From: Alphaproteobacteria bacterium
Lineage (GTDB): Bacteria > Pseudomonadota > Alphaproteobacteria > Caulobacterales > Caulobacteraceae
Direction of reading: 5' to 3'
Length of the DNA: 64,000 bases
Assembly: GCA_018826515.1 (NCBI GenBank)
Contig: JAHKAM010000011.1
Location: forward strand, 1 to 64,000
In this document: positions 44,422 through 52,602 of the stretch, piece by piece
Layout of the letters: every line of letters starts with the position of its first letter
Numbering within the stretch: position 1 is the stretch's first letter
Position numbers and translations under genes: made by a program
Notes under the pieces: generated by a model
Database searches by the model: none
What the model saw: only the letters and a program-made list of their open reading frames with translations
Told to the model about the DNA's origin: nothing

Positions 44422-45828
44422 ATCTGTAAGCGGACGATGTAGCCGATCCAGAAGCGTTGCTGCGAACACCGAGAGGGTATCGTCGCGCGCGCCCATGATG
44501 ATGATCCGGTCCCCCGGCCGGGCCAGTTCGATCAGCCGCTCTCCGCAGGCTTCGCGCGTGGCCAGGGCCTCGGCGTCGCGGCCGGCGGCGCGGATGCCCG
44601 CGGCGATGTCCTCGCTGCCGATGGAGCGGTCGGTCGTGCCGCCGAAATAGACGGGCTCGGGCATCAGCAGGACGTCGTGCTCGCGCATCAGGCCGGCGAA
44701 GCCGTCGATGAACTCGCGTTGCATCAGCCGAAGGGGTCCGAAGCCGTGCGGCTGGAACAGGATCAGCAGCCGCCCCTCGAAGGCATGCAGGGTCTTCAGT
44801 GTGGCGGCGATCTTGTCCGGGTTGTGGGCGAAGTCGTCGATGACGGTGACGCCGCTCGCGGTCCCGACCACCTCCATGCGACGGCGGATGCCGGAAAAGG
44901 TCTCCAGCGCGGCGACCGCTTCGGCGAGGGGCACGCCGACGGCGCGGACCGCGCCGACGGCCGCGAGCGCATTGGCGACATTATGGGCGCCCGGGACCTT
45001 GAGGATGACGGGACAGGTCGCGCCGTCCCGCTCGGTCAGGGTGAAGCGAACGCCGGTCGGCAGGGGCTCCAGGTCGTGGGCGTTGAGGGTGGCCGCCTCC
45101 TCGCCGAGGGCGAAGGTTGTGACCTTTTCGGCCGGCAGTGACTGGGCGAGCGCCTGGGTCTCGAGATTGTCGAGATTGAGCACGGCCTTCGCCGCCCGGC
45201 CGGTGAAGCCGCCGAACAGATCGCGCAGCTCCTCCATCGACTTGTGGTCCAGCGAGATGTTGGAGACCACGGCGACGGTCGGATCATAGCGGGCGATGGA
45301 GCCGTCGGACTCGTCGACCTCGGAGACGAACAGGTCGGGGCCGCCGATCAGGGCGCTGGCGAATGGATGATCGGCGTCGGCGAAATTCTTCATCACCGCG
45401 CCGTTCATCACGGTCGGCTCGCGGCCCGACTGATGCAGGATCCAGGCGATCATGCCGGTGATTGTCGACTTGCCGCTGGTGCCGGCCACGCCGATCGAGA
45501 CCGGTGCGGCGTTGAACAGCTGGCTGAGGAGTTCGGGTCGGGTGACGATCCGCGCGCCGGCGCGTTTCGCCGCGCCGATGTCGGGCACCGTGTCCTCGAT
45601 GGCGCCGGTGGCCACGACGGTCTGTTCCGCGCGTACGACGCCCGAGCCGTCCTGCGGATGCAGGGTCACGCCATGGGCTTCCAGCCATGCGAATTTCTCG
45701 GGCGTGCGGCCCTGGTCGCGGGAGCGATCAGAGCCCTCGATCCGGCCGCCACGCGCCTGGACGATCATCGCCAGCGGGAGCATTCCCGAGCCGCCGATGC
45801 CGCAGAAGAAATAGTCGTCTTGATTCAT
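44419..45828 (-). CDS. Mur ligase family protein, Mpl/MurC-like
   Basis: A 469-residue Mur ligase. N-terminal FFCGIGGSGMLPLAMI matches the UDP-MurNAc-binding fold of MurC/Mpl; the P-loop is GVAGTSGKSTITGMIAWIL, where MurC and Mpl usually read GTHGKTTT. Later blocks are VSEVDESDGSIARY, SNISLDHKSMEELRDLF, GAHNVANALAAVGAV and VIDDFAHNPDKIAATL. It probably ligates a peptide to UDP-MurNAc. Divergence from an LD-carboxypeptidase gene favours the Mpl recycling role (attaching recovered tripeptide) over the essential MurC, but the substrate is not certain. Confidence 0.85.
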   Translation of the reverse strand: MNQDDYFFCGIGGSGMLPLAMIVQARGGRIEGSDRSRDQGRTPEKFAWLEAHGVTLHPQDGSGVVRAEQTVVATGAIEDTVPDIGAAKRAGARIVTRPELLSQLFNAAPVSIGVAGTSGKSTITGMIAWILHQSGREPTVMNGAVMKNFADADHPFASALIGGPDLFVSEVDESDGSIARYDPTVAVVSNISLDHKSMEELRDLFGGFTGRAAKAVLNLDNLETQALAQSLPAEKVTTFALGEEAATLNAHDLEPLPTGVRFTLTERDGATCPVILKVPGAHNVANALAAVGAVRAVGVPLAEAVAALETFSGIRRRMEVVGTASGVTVIDDFAHNPDKIAATLKTLHAFEGRLLILFQPHGFGPLRLMQREFIDGFAGLMREHDVLLMPEPVYFGGTTDRSIGSEDIAAGIRAAGRDAEALATREACGERLIELARPGDRIIIMGARDDTLSVFAATLLDRLHRPLTD

Positions 45829-45896
45829 GAGGGCGAAACCGGGGAATGTCCGGCGGCCTGACTAGCACGGGCGAGGCGAGAGGCCAGCGGCTCAGC

Positions 45897-46718
45897 ATGA
45901 AGATCGGCATCGTCAACGCCAGTTCGCGCTTCAGCAAGGAGCGGGCCGAGGCCGTTCTGGCCTGGTTCGCGGCCAATTTCCCCGATGGCTCGGTGACGGC
46001 GAGCTTTCACCCGGCCAGTTTCGGCAAACACGGCCATTTCGGCGGCGACGACGCCAGCCGGGCGGCCGCCTTTGTCGAATACGCCAATGATCCGCGGCTG
46101 GACGCCGTCTGGTTCGCGCGCGGCGGCTATGGCTCTTGCCGGATCGCCGAGGCGGTGCTGCCGCGACTGACGGCGACGGCCCGCAAGAAGCGCTACCTCG
46201 GTTATTCCGACGCCGGCAGCATTCTGGCCCTGCTCTACAAGGCCGGCTTTCCGCAGGTCGCCCATGGGCCGATGGCCTCGGACGCCGTGCGCAACGACGC
46301 CACGGCGTGGCGGGCGCTGAACTGGTTGAGGTCGGGCGACCCGGCGTCATGGGAGGCGTCGCTGGCCGACGATCCACGCCCGGCGGTCGCCTTCAACCTC
46401 AGTATTCTGGACGCTCTGGTCGGGACGGCGCTTGAACCCGACCTGACCGGCCATGTGCTGATGCTCGAGGATGTGTCGGAGCCCCTGTACCGGATCGACC
46501 GGATGATGTTCCACCTGACCGGCCAGGCCTCGATCCGCAGGGTGGCGGGCATCCGGATGGGGCGGGTGTCGGCCATCGTCGAGAACGATCCCGACTTCGG
46601 GCTGACGGCGGATGAGATCTGCCGCTACTGGTGCGACCGTTCGGGTATTCCCTACCTCGGAACCGCCGACATCGGACACGACCGCCAGAACACGGTGGTT
46701 CCCTTCGGGCCCCGATAG
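45897..46718 (+). CDS. LD-carboxypeptidase (S66 family)
   Basis: A 273-residue serine peptidase of the LdcA/MccF family. The nucleophile elbow is WFARGGYGSCRIAEAVLP, the catalytic Glu is likely in LMLEDVSEPLYRIDRM and the His in ADIGHDRQNTVVPFGPR. It removes the terminal D-alanine from recycled murein tetrapeptides in the cytoplasm; no signal peptide is seen. The start ATG 45897 begins MKIGIVNASSRF; earlier in-frame codons overlap the divergent promoter. It is divergent from the Mur ligase gene by 68 bp, giving a two-step recycling pair. A hairpin follows the stop. Confidence 0.9.
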   Translation: MKIGIVNASSRFSKERAEAVLAWFAANFPDGSVTASFHPASFGKHGHFGGDDASRAAAFVEYANDPRLDAVWFARGGYGSCRIAEAVLPRLTATARKKRYLGYSDAGSILALLYKAGFPQVAHGPMASDAVRNDATAWRALNWLRSGDPASWEASLADDPRPAVAFNLSILDALVGTALEPDLTGHVLMLEDVSEPLYRIDRMMFHLTGQASIRRVAGIRMGRVSAIVENDPDFGLTADEICRYWCDRSGIPYLGTADIGHDRQNTVVPFGPR

Positions 46719-46734
46719 GCGAACGGCGTTCGCC
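46718..46734 (+). terminator. Hairpin after the LD-carboxypeptidase gene
   Basis: GGCGAAC-GGC-GTTCGCC is a perfect 7-bp stem starting at the last base of the stop codon. Only TT follows, so termination strength is doubtful. The next 210 bp before the protease gene hold no recognisable gene. Confidence 0.4.
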
Positions 46735-46946
46735 TTGCCGGGGAAGACGGTCGACGGCGGCGCCGGCCCGTCGTCAGATGAGGTTCTACGGGGCTCCGGC
46801 GTGTCGTGCCGAGCCCGCGACGCCCTTGGGGAGGGGTGTTCGCAGTGGCGGTCTGGCCGGCGGCGGGGGTGCGCCGGCCGGACCGCGACCATCGGTCATG
46901 CGACGACGCTGGCGCCCGCGCCGGCCAAGCGCCATCTTGGACAGGC

Positions 46947-47894
46947 ATGAACCGACGCTCCCTTCTTTTTCGCGCCGCGGGACTGGCCGCCGTCGTCGGC
47001 GGCGCATGGTGGGCCCGCGAAAACCTGCTGTGGCCGAAACCGGACCTGGCGTTCGGCGCGACCGGCGCCACGCCCTGGCTGCCGTTCGCCCGGCCGGCTC
47101 TGGTGCCGACGGTTCGGGTCAGGCTCGGCGACCGCGAGGTCGTCGCCCTGATCGACAGCGGAGCCCAGTATTCGGTGATCGACCGGGCGCTGGTGGCGGC
47201 GCTGCCCTCCGCGGGCCGTTCGGTCTTCGATATGCCGCTGGTCGCCTATGGCGTGGGTGGCGGAGCGCAGGTGGGACGCGGCACGACCCTGTCGGTGGAT
47301 CTTCCGGGCCTCGCCATTCGGGGCCTGCGGGCGGCCATTCTGGATCTGGGGCCGCTGGCGTCGGACCAGGGGCTGAGGACGCCGCTGATCCTCGGGCAGG
47401 ACGTGCTGGGGGAGACGGTGCTGGCGCTGGATCCGGCGCGGCGGCATGCCCGGCTGGTCCGGCGCGAGGCCTTTGTGCGACCGCCCGATATGGCGCCGGC
47501 GACGGTAGGCCGGCAGGGCGGGGCCATGACGGCCGCGGTGACGGTCGAAGGCTCCCTTGTCACCGCCGTGATCGACACCGGCGCCTCGGCCCTGCTGGGT
47601 CTCAGCCGCGAAGCGGCCGCGGGCGCGGGCCTGATGGACGGGCGGCCACAGGGCAGCGGCGTCAGCCTGGTTCTGGGCGGGTCCATCCGCGCGTCCATGG
47701 TCGAGGCGGAGACGGTGACCTTCGCCGATCACCTGTACCGCCGTGTCACCGTGGGCGTGTTCGACCAGCCGCCGCTGCCGAACTTCCCCGGCGGCCTGCT
47801 GGGCATGGAGGCCTTCACGGGCCGGCGGATGGCCATGGATCTTGGCGCCGGCGCCCTGTTCGTGACGCGACCGATGGACCTGACTGTCAGCTGA
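46947..47894 (+). CDS. Retropepsin-like aspartic protease with two D(S/T)G lobes
   Basis: A 315-residue protein with an N-terminal hydrophobic signal or anchor (about residues 6-22). Two retropepsin motifs occur exactly 140 residues apart: VVALIDSGAQYSVI (Asp70) and VTAVIDTGASALLGL (Asp210). Each is followed by the second-half signature, LILGQDVLG and GLLGMEAFTG. So one chain carries both catalytic Asp residues and could form a pepsin-like intramolecular active site. It is probably periplasmic. The start ATG is poorly supported by a ribosome site, but earlier residues in frame are not homologous. It is convergent with the metallopeptidase gene, 3 bp apart. Confidence 0.85.
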   Translation: MNRRSLLFRAAGLAAVVGGAWWARENLLWPKPDLAFGATGATPWLPFARPALVPTVRVRLGDREVVALIDSGAQYSVIDRALVAALPSAGRSVFDMPLVAYGVGGGAQVGRGTTLSVDLPGLAIRGLRAAILDLGPLASDQGLRTPLILGQDVLGETVLALDPARRHARLVRREAFVRPPDMAPATVGRQGGAMTAAVTVEGSLVTAVIDTGASALLGLSREAAAGAGLMDGRPQGSGVSLVLGGSIRASMVEAETVTFADHLYRRVTVGVFDQPPLPNFPGGLLGMEAFTGRRMAMDLGAGALFVTRPMDLTVS

Positions 47895-47897
47895 CCC

Positions 47898-48743
47898 CTA
47901 CAGGGCCTGGAAGGTGTCGCAGGCGGCGGGGTCGCCGGATTCATAGCCGCGCCGCAGCCATTCGACCCGCTGGGCCGAGGAGCCGTGGGTGAAGCCCTCC
48001 GGCTGGACCTGTCCGCCCTGACGACGTTGCAGCGTGTCGTCGCCGATGGCCGAGGCCGTCTGCATGCCGGCCTCGAGATCGCCGGCCTCCAGCGCCACTT
48101 CGCCGTTGGACACCGACGCGGCGTTGCGGGCCCAGACTCCGGCGTAGCAGTCGGCCTGGAGTTCGAGGGCGACGGAATAACGATTGGCTTCCGCCTGGCC
48201 GGAGGCGCGCTGCTGCGCCGCGCGAACCTGGTCCGAGAGGCCCGTCAGGGTCTGGATGTGGTGGCCGTATTCGTGGGCGATGACATAGGCGCGGGCGAAA
48301 TCGGCGCTCGAGGCGCCCAGATCCGTCTCCAGCTGCGACCAGAAGGACAGGTCGAGGTACACGTGCCGGTCGGCCGGGCAGTAGAAGGGTCCCATCGCCG
48401 CCTGCCCGAACCCGCAGCCGGTGTTCGTGCCCTGTTCGTAGAGAGTCACGGTCGGGGGCTGATAGCCCTGGATCCGGCTCGTCCAGACGTCGTCGATATT
48501 GGCGCCGATGACGTCGACGAAGGCGCCGGCCTGGTCGGTCGGGCTGCCCTGACGGCCTTCGGAGACGCCGGCGCCGCCGAACTGGCTGGCCAGCTGGGTC
48601 GTGGTGGCCGGGTCTATGTCGAAAACGAAATAGCCGATCGCAGCCAGAATCATGACGCCGATGCCGCCCCCGGCCATGGCTCCGCCGCCCAGGCCGCGCC
48701 TGTCATCGATGTTGCCGCCGCGCCGTCCGCCCTGCCACCGCAT
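47898..48743 (-). CDS. Neutral zinc metallopeptidase, YpfJ family
   Basis: A 281-residue membrane-anchored peptidase. It begins MRWQGGRRGGNIDDRRG, a family hallmark, followed by one transmembrane helix (about residues 25-42). The zinc motif is YVIAHEYGHHIQTLTG with the third ligand expected in LELQADCYAGVWA. The C-terminal HGSSAQRVEWLRRGYESGDPAACDTF in part is typical. Two ATGs are possible; 48743 matches the family start, while 48749 has the GGGAGA site nearer. The substrate is unknown. Confidence 0.92.
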   Translation of the reverse strand: MRWQGGRRGGNIDDRRGLGGGAMAGGGIGVMILAAIGYFVFDIDPATTTQLASQFGGAGVSEGRQGSPTDQAGAFVDVIGANIDDVWTSRIQGYQPPTVTLYEQGTNTGCGFGQAAMGPFYCPADRHVYLDLSFWSQLETDLGASSADFARAYVIAHEYGHHIQTLTGLSDQVRAAQQRASGQAEANRYSVALELQADCYAGVWARNAASVSNGEVALEAGDLEAGMQTASAIGDDTLQRRQGGQVQPEGFTHGSSAQRVEWLRRGYESGDPAACDTFQAL

Positions 48744-48837
48744 GATCATTCTCCCTCAGCCCTGAAACTCAAGCTAGGCCGGAACGCGGGCCGAGGGGAA
48801 GGGATGCAGCCCGAAAGGCGAAGTCCGTTCGCCCGGT

Positions 48838-49227
48838 TCAGTCGCGGGGTCGGTCCAGCCAGTCGTCGATCTGGCCGACATCGGCGGACACGGCCCGACG
48901 GCGTTCGGTGGCCGACCGACGCAGGGCACGCTCCTCTTCGGGGGTGCGCAGGGCGGGCAGGGGCGGGGGCTGAACCGGCTCCGGCAGGCGGGCGGCCTCG
49001 ATCCGCTGACGGTTGAGACGGGTCTCCAGCTCCAGCTGCTGCGCGAAGGCGGCGCGCTGGTCAGCCTGGGCCCGCAACCGCCCCATCTCCAGCCGGTGCT
49101 GGTCGGCCTGGTAGCGATGCGGATCATAGGCCGGCGCGCCGGGTCGCGGCTGCCAGGTCTGGGTCTGCGCCGCCGCGGGGGCCGCGGTCAGCAGGGTCAG
49201 GGCGATGAGCGCGCGAACGACCGTCAT
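48838..49227 (-). CDS. Secreted hypothetical protein, Arg/Gln-rich helical
   Basis: A 129-residue protein with a signal peptide (MTVVRALIALTLLTAAPAAAQ). The mature part is highly charged with heptad-like ERALRRSATERRR and RAQADQRAAFAQQLELETRLN in part, likely a long helix or coiled coil. I do not recognise a family. The start at 49227 gives the signal peptide directly; the frame upstream to 49263 is not plausible. Coding status is likely but not proven. Confidence 0.65.
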   Translation of the reverse strand: MTVVRALIALTLLTAAPAAAQTQTWQPRPGAPAYDPHRYQADQHRLEMGRLRAQADQRAAFAQQLELETRLNRQRIEAARLPEPVQPPPLPALRTPEEERALRRSATERRRAVSADVGQIDDWLDRPRD

Positions 49228-49272
49228 GGGACAGAAGATGGCGCCTGGGCCGCCGACCTCCAAGCGTGGCCG

Positions 49273-49929
49273 TCAGCCGGTCTCTGCCAGGGTCCAGACC
49301 CGGGTGCGTTTGACGGCGTCGTCCTCGAGCTCGCGCGTGGTGGGAACGACGTATTCGGCGAGGAGGTCGAACCCCGCCTTCGGGAAATAGGTCCGCAACG
49401 GGTCGCCGACGAGCACCCGCGTCCCCTGCGCCGCGGCCTGGGTCAGCCAGGCCAACACCCGGCCGGCCATTGGTTGTTCATAGAAGACGTCGCCCGCGCA
49501 GATAAGCTCCGCGGGCGGCGGCGGACGGTCCAGAAGATCGGCGTCGGTGAAGCCCAGGGCGACATCATTGACGGAAGCGTTGAGCGCCACGGCCGCGCCG
49601 CAGAAGGGATCGATGTCGGCGCACAGGACCGAGGCGGCGCCGGCCCGCATGGCCGCGATCCCCACCAGACCCGAGCCGGCGGCGAGATCGAGCACCTGCT
49701 TTCCGGCGGCCTCGCCGGGATTGTCCAGCAGCCATCGCGCCAGTCCCTGCCCGCCCGCCCAGGCGAAGGCCCAGAACGGCGGCGGCAGACCTATCTCGCC
49801 CAGTTCCTCCTCCGTCAGCCGCCAGATCGGCGTGATCTCGTCCGCCAGCCACAGGGAGATCTCCGGCGCGTGCGGCACAGGCTGGAGCCGGGTGTTGGCG
49901 AGGATGAAGGCCGTGGGATCGGTGATCAC
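49273..49929 (-). CDS. Class I SAM-dependent methyltransferase (ETFB-lysine/PrmA-like)
   Basis: A 218-residue methyltransferase. PPFWAFAWAGGQGLARWLLDNP and the SAM motif VLDLAAGSGLVGIAAMRAGA are followed by CADIDPFCGAAVALNAS and GDVFYEQPMA. This arrangement resembles lysine methyltransferases acting on ETF beta subunit or ribosomal L11. The start is GTG 49929, overlapping the desaturase stop as GTGA. The target protein cannot be identified from context. Confidence 0.8.
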   Translation of the reverse strand: MITDPTAFILANTRLQPVPHAPEISLWLADEITPIWRLTEEELGEIGLPPPFWAFAWAGGQGLARWLLDNPGEAAGKQVLDLAAGSGLVGIAAMRAGAASVLCADIDPFCGAAVALNASVNDVALGFTDADLLDRPPPPAELICAGDVFYEQPMAGRVLAWLTQAAAQGTRVLVGDPLRTYFPKAGFDLLAEYVVPTTRELEDDAVKRTRVWTLAETG

Positions 49930-50861
49930 GCCTTGGCGGACGCCTCACGGAGGACGGCGAGATAGCCCGGGGCCACCTCCATCCGTTCGCCTTGCGGCCG
50001 GCTGCGCACCGCCCGGTGCAGTTGCGGAAGCTGCCAGCAAGGGACGTGCATGAACAGGTGATGCTCGGCGTGGAAATTGACCCAGTAGGGGGCGATGAAG
50101 GCGCGCTCCCACCAGGACGCCCGCGTGGTGCGGGCGGCACGCCAGGGGTCGGAGGCGGAGCCCTCGACGCAGGCGTGTTCGGCGATGTTCCTCAGCCTGG
50201 TGACCATGGGGAACCAGGTCGCCAGAGGCAGCAGCCAAAGGGCGAAGTACGCCCACCAGACGCCGGCGAGCATGGCCATCGCGAGCAGGACGGCGTTGAC
50301 CAGCAGAAAGGAGGCGACCGAACGGCCGGTGACGACGGCGCCCTCGGCGAGATCCTCGTCGCGGCGCGAGGCGAAGGCCTGGAAGGCGAACAGCACCCGC
50401 TGTTTGAAGAAGGTCTGACCGGTCAGGTCGCGCAGGATCTTGCGGCGCAGCGAGGCGCGGGTGACCGGGAAGGGGGCGGACAGGATCAGATCGGGGTCCT
50501 CGGCCTGCTGGGCGTATTTGTGATGGGCCAGATGATAGGGGCGGTAGGCGGTCAGCGACGCCCCGACCGGGACGGCGCACAGCCAATGGCCGAGAAGATC
50601 GTTCAGCCGCCGGTTCGGCGACAGGCCGCCGTGCGCCGCTTCATGCATCAGTATGGCCAGCCCGAGCTGCCGCGTCCCAACCACGGCGACGCTCAGCGGG
50701 ATCAGGACCGGCCAGATCAGGCCCGCCGCGACGGCCAAGGCGATGACGGCCCAGCAGTGCAGCACCAGCAGCGGGCCCATCCAGGGCGACCGCGTCTGGA
50801 AGGGCGCCCAGTCGTCGGGCGTGAACAGATCGGACGGCCGGATGCGGGGCGCGGCGGGCAT
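49926..50861 (-). CDS. Fatty acid desaturase family protein
   Basis: A 311-residue membrane di-iron desaturase or hydroxylase. Three histidine boxes are intact: HEAAHGG, HLAHHKYAQ and NFHAEHHLF (the last with FAPYWVNFHAEHH). Four hydrophobic segments flank them. Related enzymes act on fatty acids, sphingolipids or carotenoids. RBS evidence is weak; ATG 50861 starts MPAAPRIRPSDLFTPDDW. It is coupled to the methyltransferase gene downstream. It is divergent from the membrane protein/XRE operon. Confidence 0.88.
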   Translation of the reverse strand: MPAAPRIRPSDLFTPDDWAPFQTRSPWMGPLLVLHCWAVIALAVAAGLIWPVLIPLSVAVVGTRQLGLAILMHEAAHGGLSPNRRLNDLLGHWLCAVPVGASLTAYRPYHLAHHKYAQQAEDPDLILSAPFPVTRASLRRKILRDLTGQTFFKQRVLFAFQAFASRRDEDLAEGAVVTGRSVASFLLVNAVLLAMAMLAGVWWAYFALWLLPLATWFPMVTRLRNIAEHACVEGSASDPWRAARTTRASWWERAFIAPYWVNFHAEHHLFMHVPCWQLPQLHRAVRSRPQGERMEVAPGYLAVLREASAKA

Positions 50862-50955
50862 GGCTCACGATACGCCTCCAGGGCGCGGACCGGAAGCGCG
50901 GTTCAGCGGCGGCAGCGGAAATGTCGACGCCCGGAATTCAGGCGAACCTAACAAA

Positions 50956-51002
50956 ATGTCAGGTTGACATGACATAATCCGAATGTAAGGTTAGGCTTAC
51001 AT
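50956..51002 (+). promoter_or_regulatory. Promoter with two perfect inverted repeats (XRE operator candidates)
   Basis: ATGTCA-GGT-TGACAT (50956-50970) and ATGTAAG-GTTAGG-CTTACAT (50983-51002) are perfect inverted repeats, both opening with ATGT. The first contains the -35-like TTGACA (50964-50969); the -10 would fall inside the second, near TAAGGT at 50986. A repressor binding either would block the promoter. The region is AT-rich relative to the genome. The XRE protein encoded by the same operon is the obvious candidate. Confidence 0.65.
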
Positions 51003-51021
51003 CAAGTCAGGAATGCCTTCC

Positions 51022-51426
51022 ATGCTCAACCTCGGAAAATCCGCCTCTTCCGCGCACAAACGGTACGTCTTCCGGACCGTGGCCTTCATGACCGGCTATG
51101 TGGCGGTGAATGTCGCCGCCATCTTCGGCGCCTTCGACGACATCGACTCCCCGGTCGCGGCCTGGGCGCTCGCCCTGACGGTATCGGCGCCCGTGATCGG
51201 CCAGATCTGGGCCACTCTGGCGCTGATGAGGGAGTCGGACGAGTTCGTCCGCGCCGTGACGGCGAAACAGTTCATTCTCGCGGCCGGAGCCGCCATGGCC
51301 GTCGCCAGCGTCTGGGGCTTTGGCGAAAGCTATGCCGCGGCGCCGCACATCCCGGCCTGGATCATCTATCCGCTGTTCTGGGCCTGCTTCGGGGTGATCG
51401 CGCCCTTCGTGAGGTCGTCGAACTGA
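51022..51426 (+). CDS. Small four-helix membrane protein, paired with XRE regulator
   Basis: A 134-residue membrane protein with four hydrophobic segments (about residues 17-38, 46-66, 82-102 and 110-127). I do not know its family, but such proteins are regularly found directly upstream of small XRE regulators. I start at ATG 51022, with AGGA about 9 nt before it; ATG 51013 is too close to that site. Its stop overlaps the next ATG (TGATG). Confidence 0.75.
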   Translation: MLNLGKSASSAHKRYVFRTVAFMTGYVAVNVAAIFGAFDDIDSPVAAWALALTVSAPVIGQIWATLALMRESDEFVRAVTAKQFILAAGAAMAVASVWGFGESYAAAPHIPAWIIYPLFWACFGVIAPFVRSSN

Positions 51427-51623
51427 TGAAGAACCGCCTCAAACTTCTGCGCGTCGAGCGCGGCTGGACCCAGGAGCAGCTGGGGCAGGCGCTGGGCGTG
51501 TCGCGACAGGCGGTCAACGCCCTGGAAACCGAGAAGCACGATCCCTCGCTGGATCTGGCCTATCGCATCGCCGTGCTGTTCACGCGGCCGGTGGAAGAGA
51601 TTTTCGACAATCCGCACGCCTGA
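51426..51623 (+). CDS. XRE-family helix-turn-helix regulator
   Basis: A 65-residue single-domain regulator: LKLLRVERGWTQEQLGQALGVSRQAVNALETEKHDPSLDLAYRIA in part shows the full Cro/C1 helix-turn-helix, ending RPVEEIFDN. Proteins of this size (YozG/YgzD-like) usually autoregulate their own operon. It is translationally coupled to the membrane protein gene, and paired inverted repeats cover the operon promoter. Confidence 0.92.
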   Translation: MKNRLKLLRVERGWTQEQLGQALGVSRQAVNALETEKHDPSLDLAYRIAVLFTRPVEEIFDNPHA

Positions 51624-51663
51624 TCAGGTCAGGCGAACCTTACTTCTTCTTCTGGAGATCGAG

Positions 51664-52602
51664 ATGTTCAAAGCCTTCTTCAAGGCGCGGCCCCGGCTGC
51701 GCGCGGCCCTGTTCGGCCTGGCCGTCTGTTCCCCGGCTTTCGTGGTCGGGATCGGTCAGGCGCTGGCGCAGGAAGCGCCGGCCCGGGTCGCCTTCACCTC
51801 GGACCGGCTGTCGGTCGAGGTCGTCGGGGCCGGGCCTGACGTGATCCTGATCCCGGGGTTCGCCTCGTCGCGCGAGGTGTGGCGGGTGGAGGCCGAGCGG
51901 CTGAAGGCGACCCATCGCGTGCATCTGGTGCAGCTGGCGGGGTTCGCGGGCGAGCCCTGGGTCCATGGCGACGGGCCCTTCGTCCAGCCGATGGCCGAAG
52001 AGCTGGCGCGCTATGTCCGCGAGGCGGGGCTGGAGCGGCCGGCGGTGATCGGCCATTCGATGGGCGGGATGACCGGCGTCCTGCTGGCGCAGCAGCACCC
52101 GGACCTGATCGGCCGGGTGATGAGCGTCGACAGCCTGCCGTTCTTCAGCGCCCTGTACGGGCCGCAGGCGACGGTGGAGTCGGCGCGGCCGTTCGCGGCC
52201 CAGGCCGCGGCCGGGATGCTGGCGGCGGACGAGGCGGGCTTCCGCGCCGGCCAGGCCCAGGGCGCGATCGGCCTGGCGCGCGATCCGGCGACGCGGTCGG
52301 CCATGGTTGAGTGGTCGATGGCCTCGGATCGGCGGGCCCTGGCGGCCGCCATCGGGGAGGTGATGACGACCGACCTGCGGCCGGGGCTGGCGGCGATGAC
52401 GACGCCGGTCTGGGCCGTCTACGCCTCGGACGCCGATGGCGGAGCGCCGGCGGCGATGGCCGACGCCCTGTGGGGCCGCGAGTACGCCGCCCTGCGGGGC
52501 GTCCGGCTGGTCCGGGTGGACGGCAGCCGACATTTCATCATGGCCGATCAGCCGGCGCGGTTCGCCGGGCTGGTGGATCAGTTCCTGGCGGGGTCGGACT
52601 GA
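51664..52602 (+). CDS. Secreted alpha/beta hydrolase
   Basis: A 312-residue alpha/beta hydrolase with a signal peptide (cleavage near QALAQ, residue 35). The oxyanion region is ILIPGFASSREVWR, the nucleophile elbow VIGHSMGGMTGVLLAQ and the catalytic His in DGSRHFIMADQP. It lies 40 bp after the XRE gene, so it probably belongs to the same transcription unit. The substrate is unknown. Its 3' end overlaps the next, convergent gene by 25 bp. Confidence 0.88.
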   Translation: MFKAFFKARPRLRAALFGLAVCSPAFVVGIGQALAQEAPARVAFTSDRLSVEVVGAGPDVILIPGFASSREVWRVEAERLKATHRVHLVQLAGFAGEPWVHGDGPFVQPMAEELARYVREAGLERPAVIGHSMGGMTGVLLAQQHPDLIGRVMSVDSLPFFSALYGPQATVESARPFAAQAAAGMLAADEAGFRAGQAQGAIGLARDPATRSAMVEWSMASDRRALAAAIGEVMTTDLRPGLAAMTTPVWAVYASDADGGAPAAMADALWGREYAALRGVRLVRVDGSRHFIMADQPARFAGLVDQFLAGSD

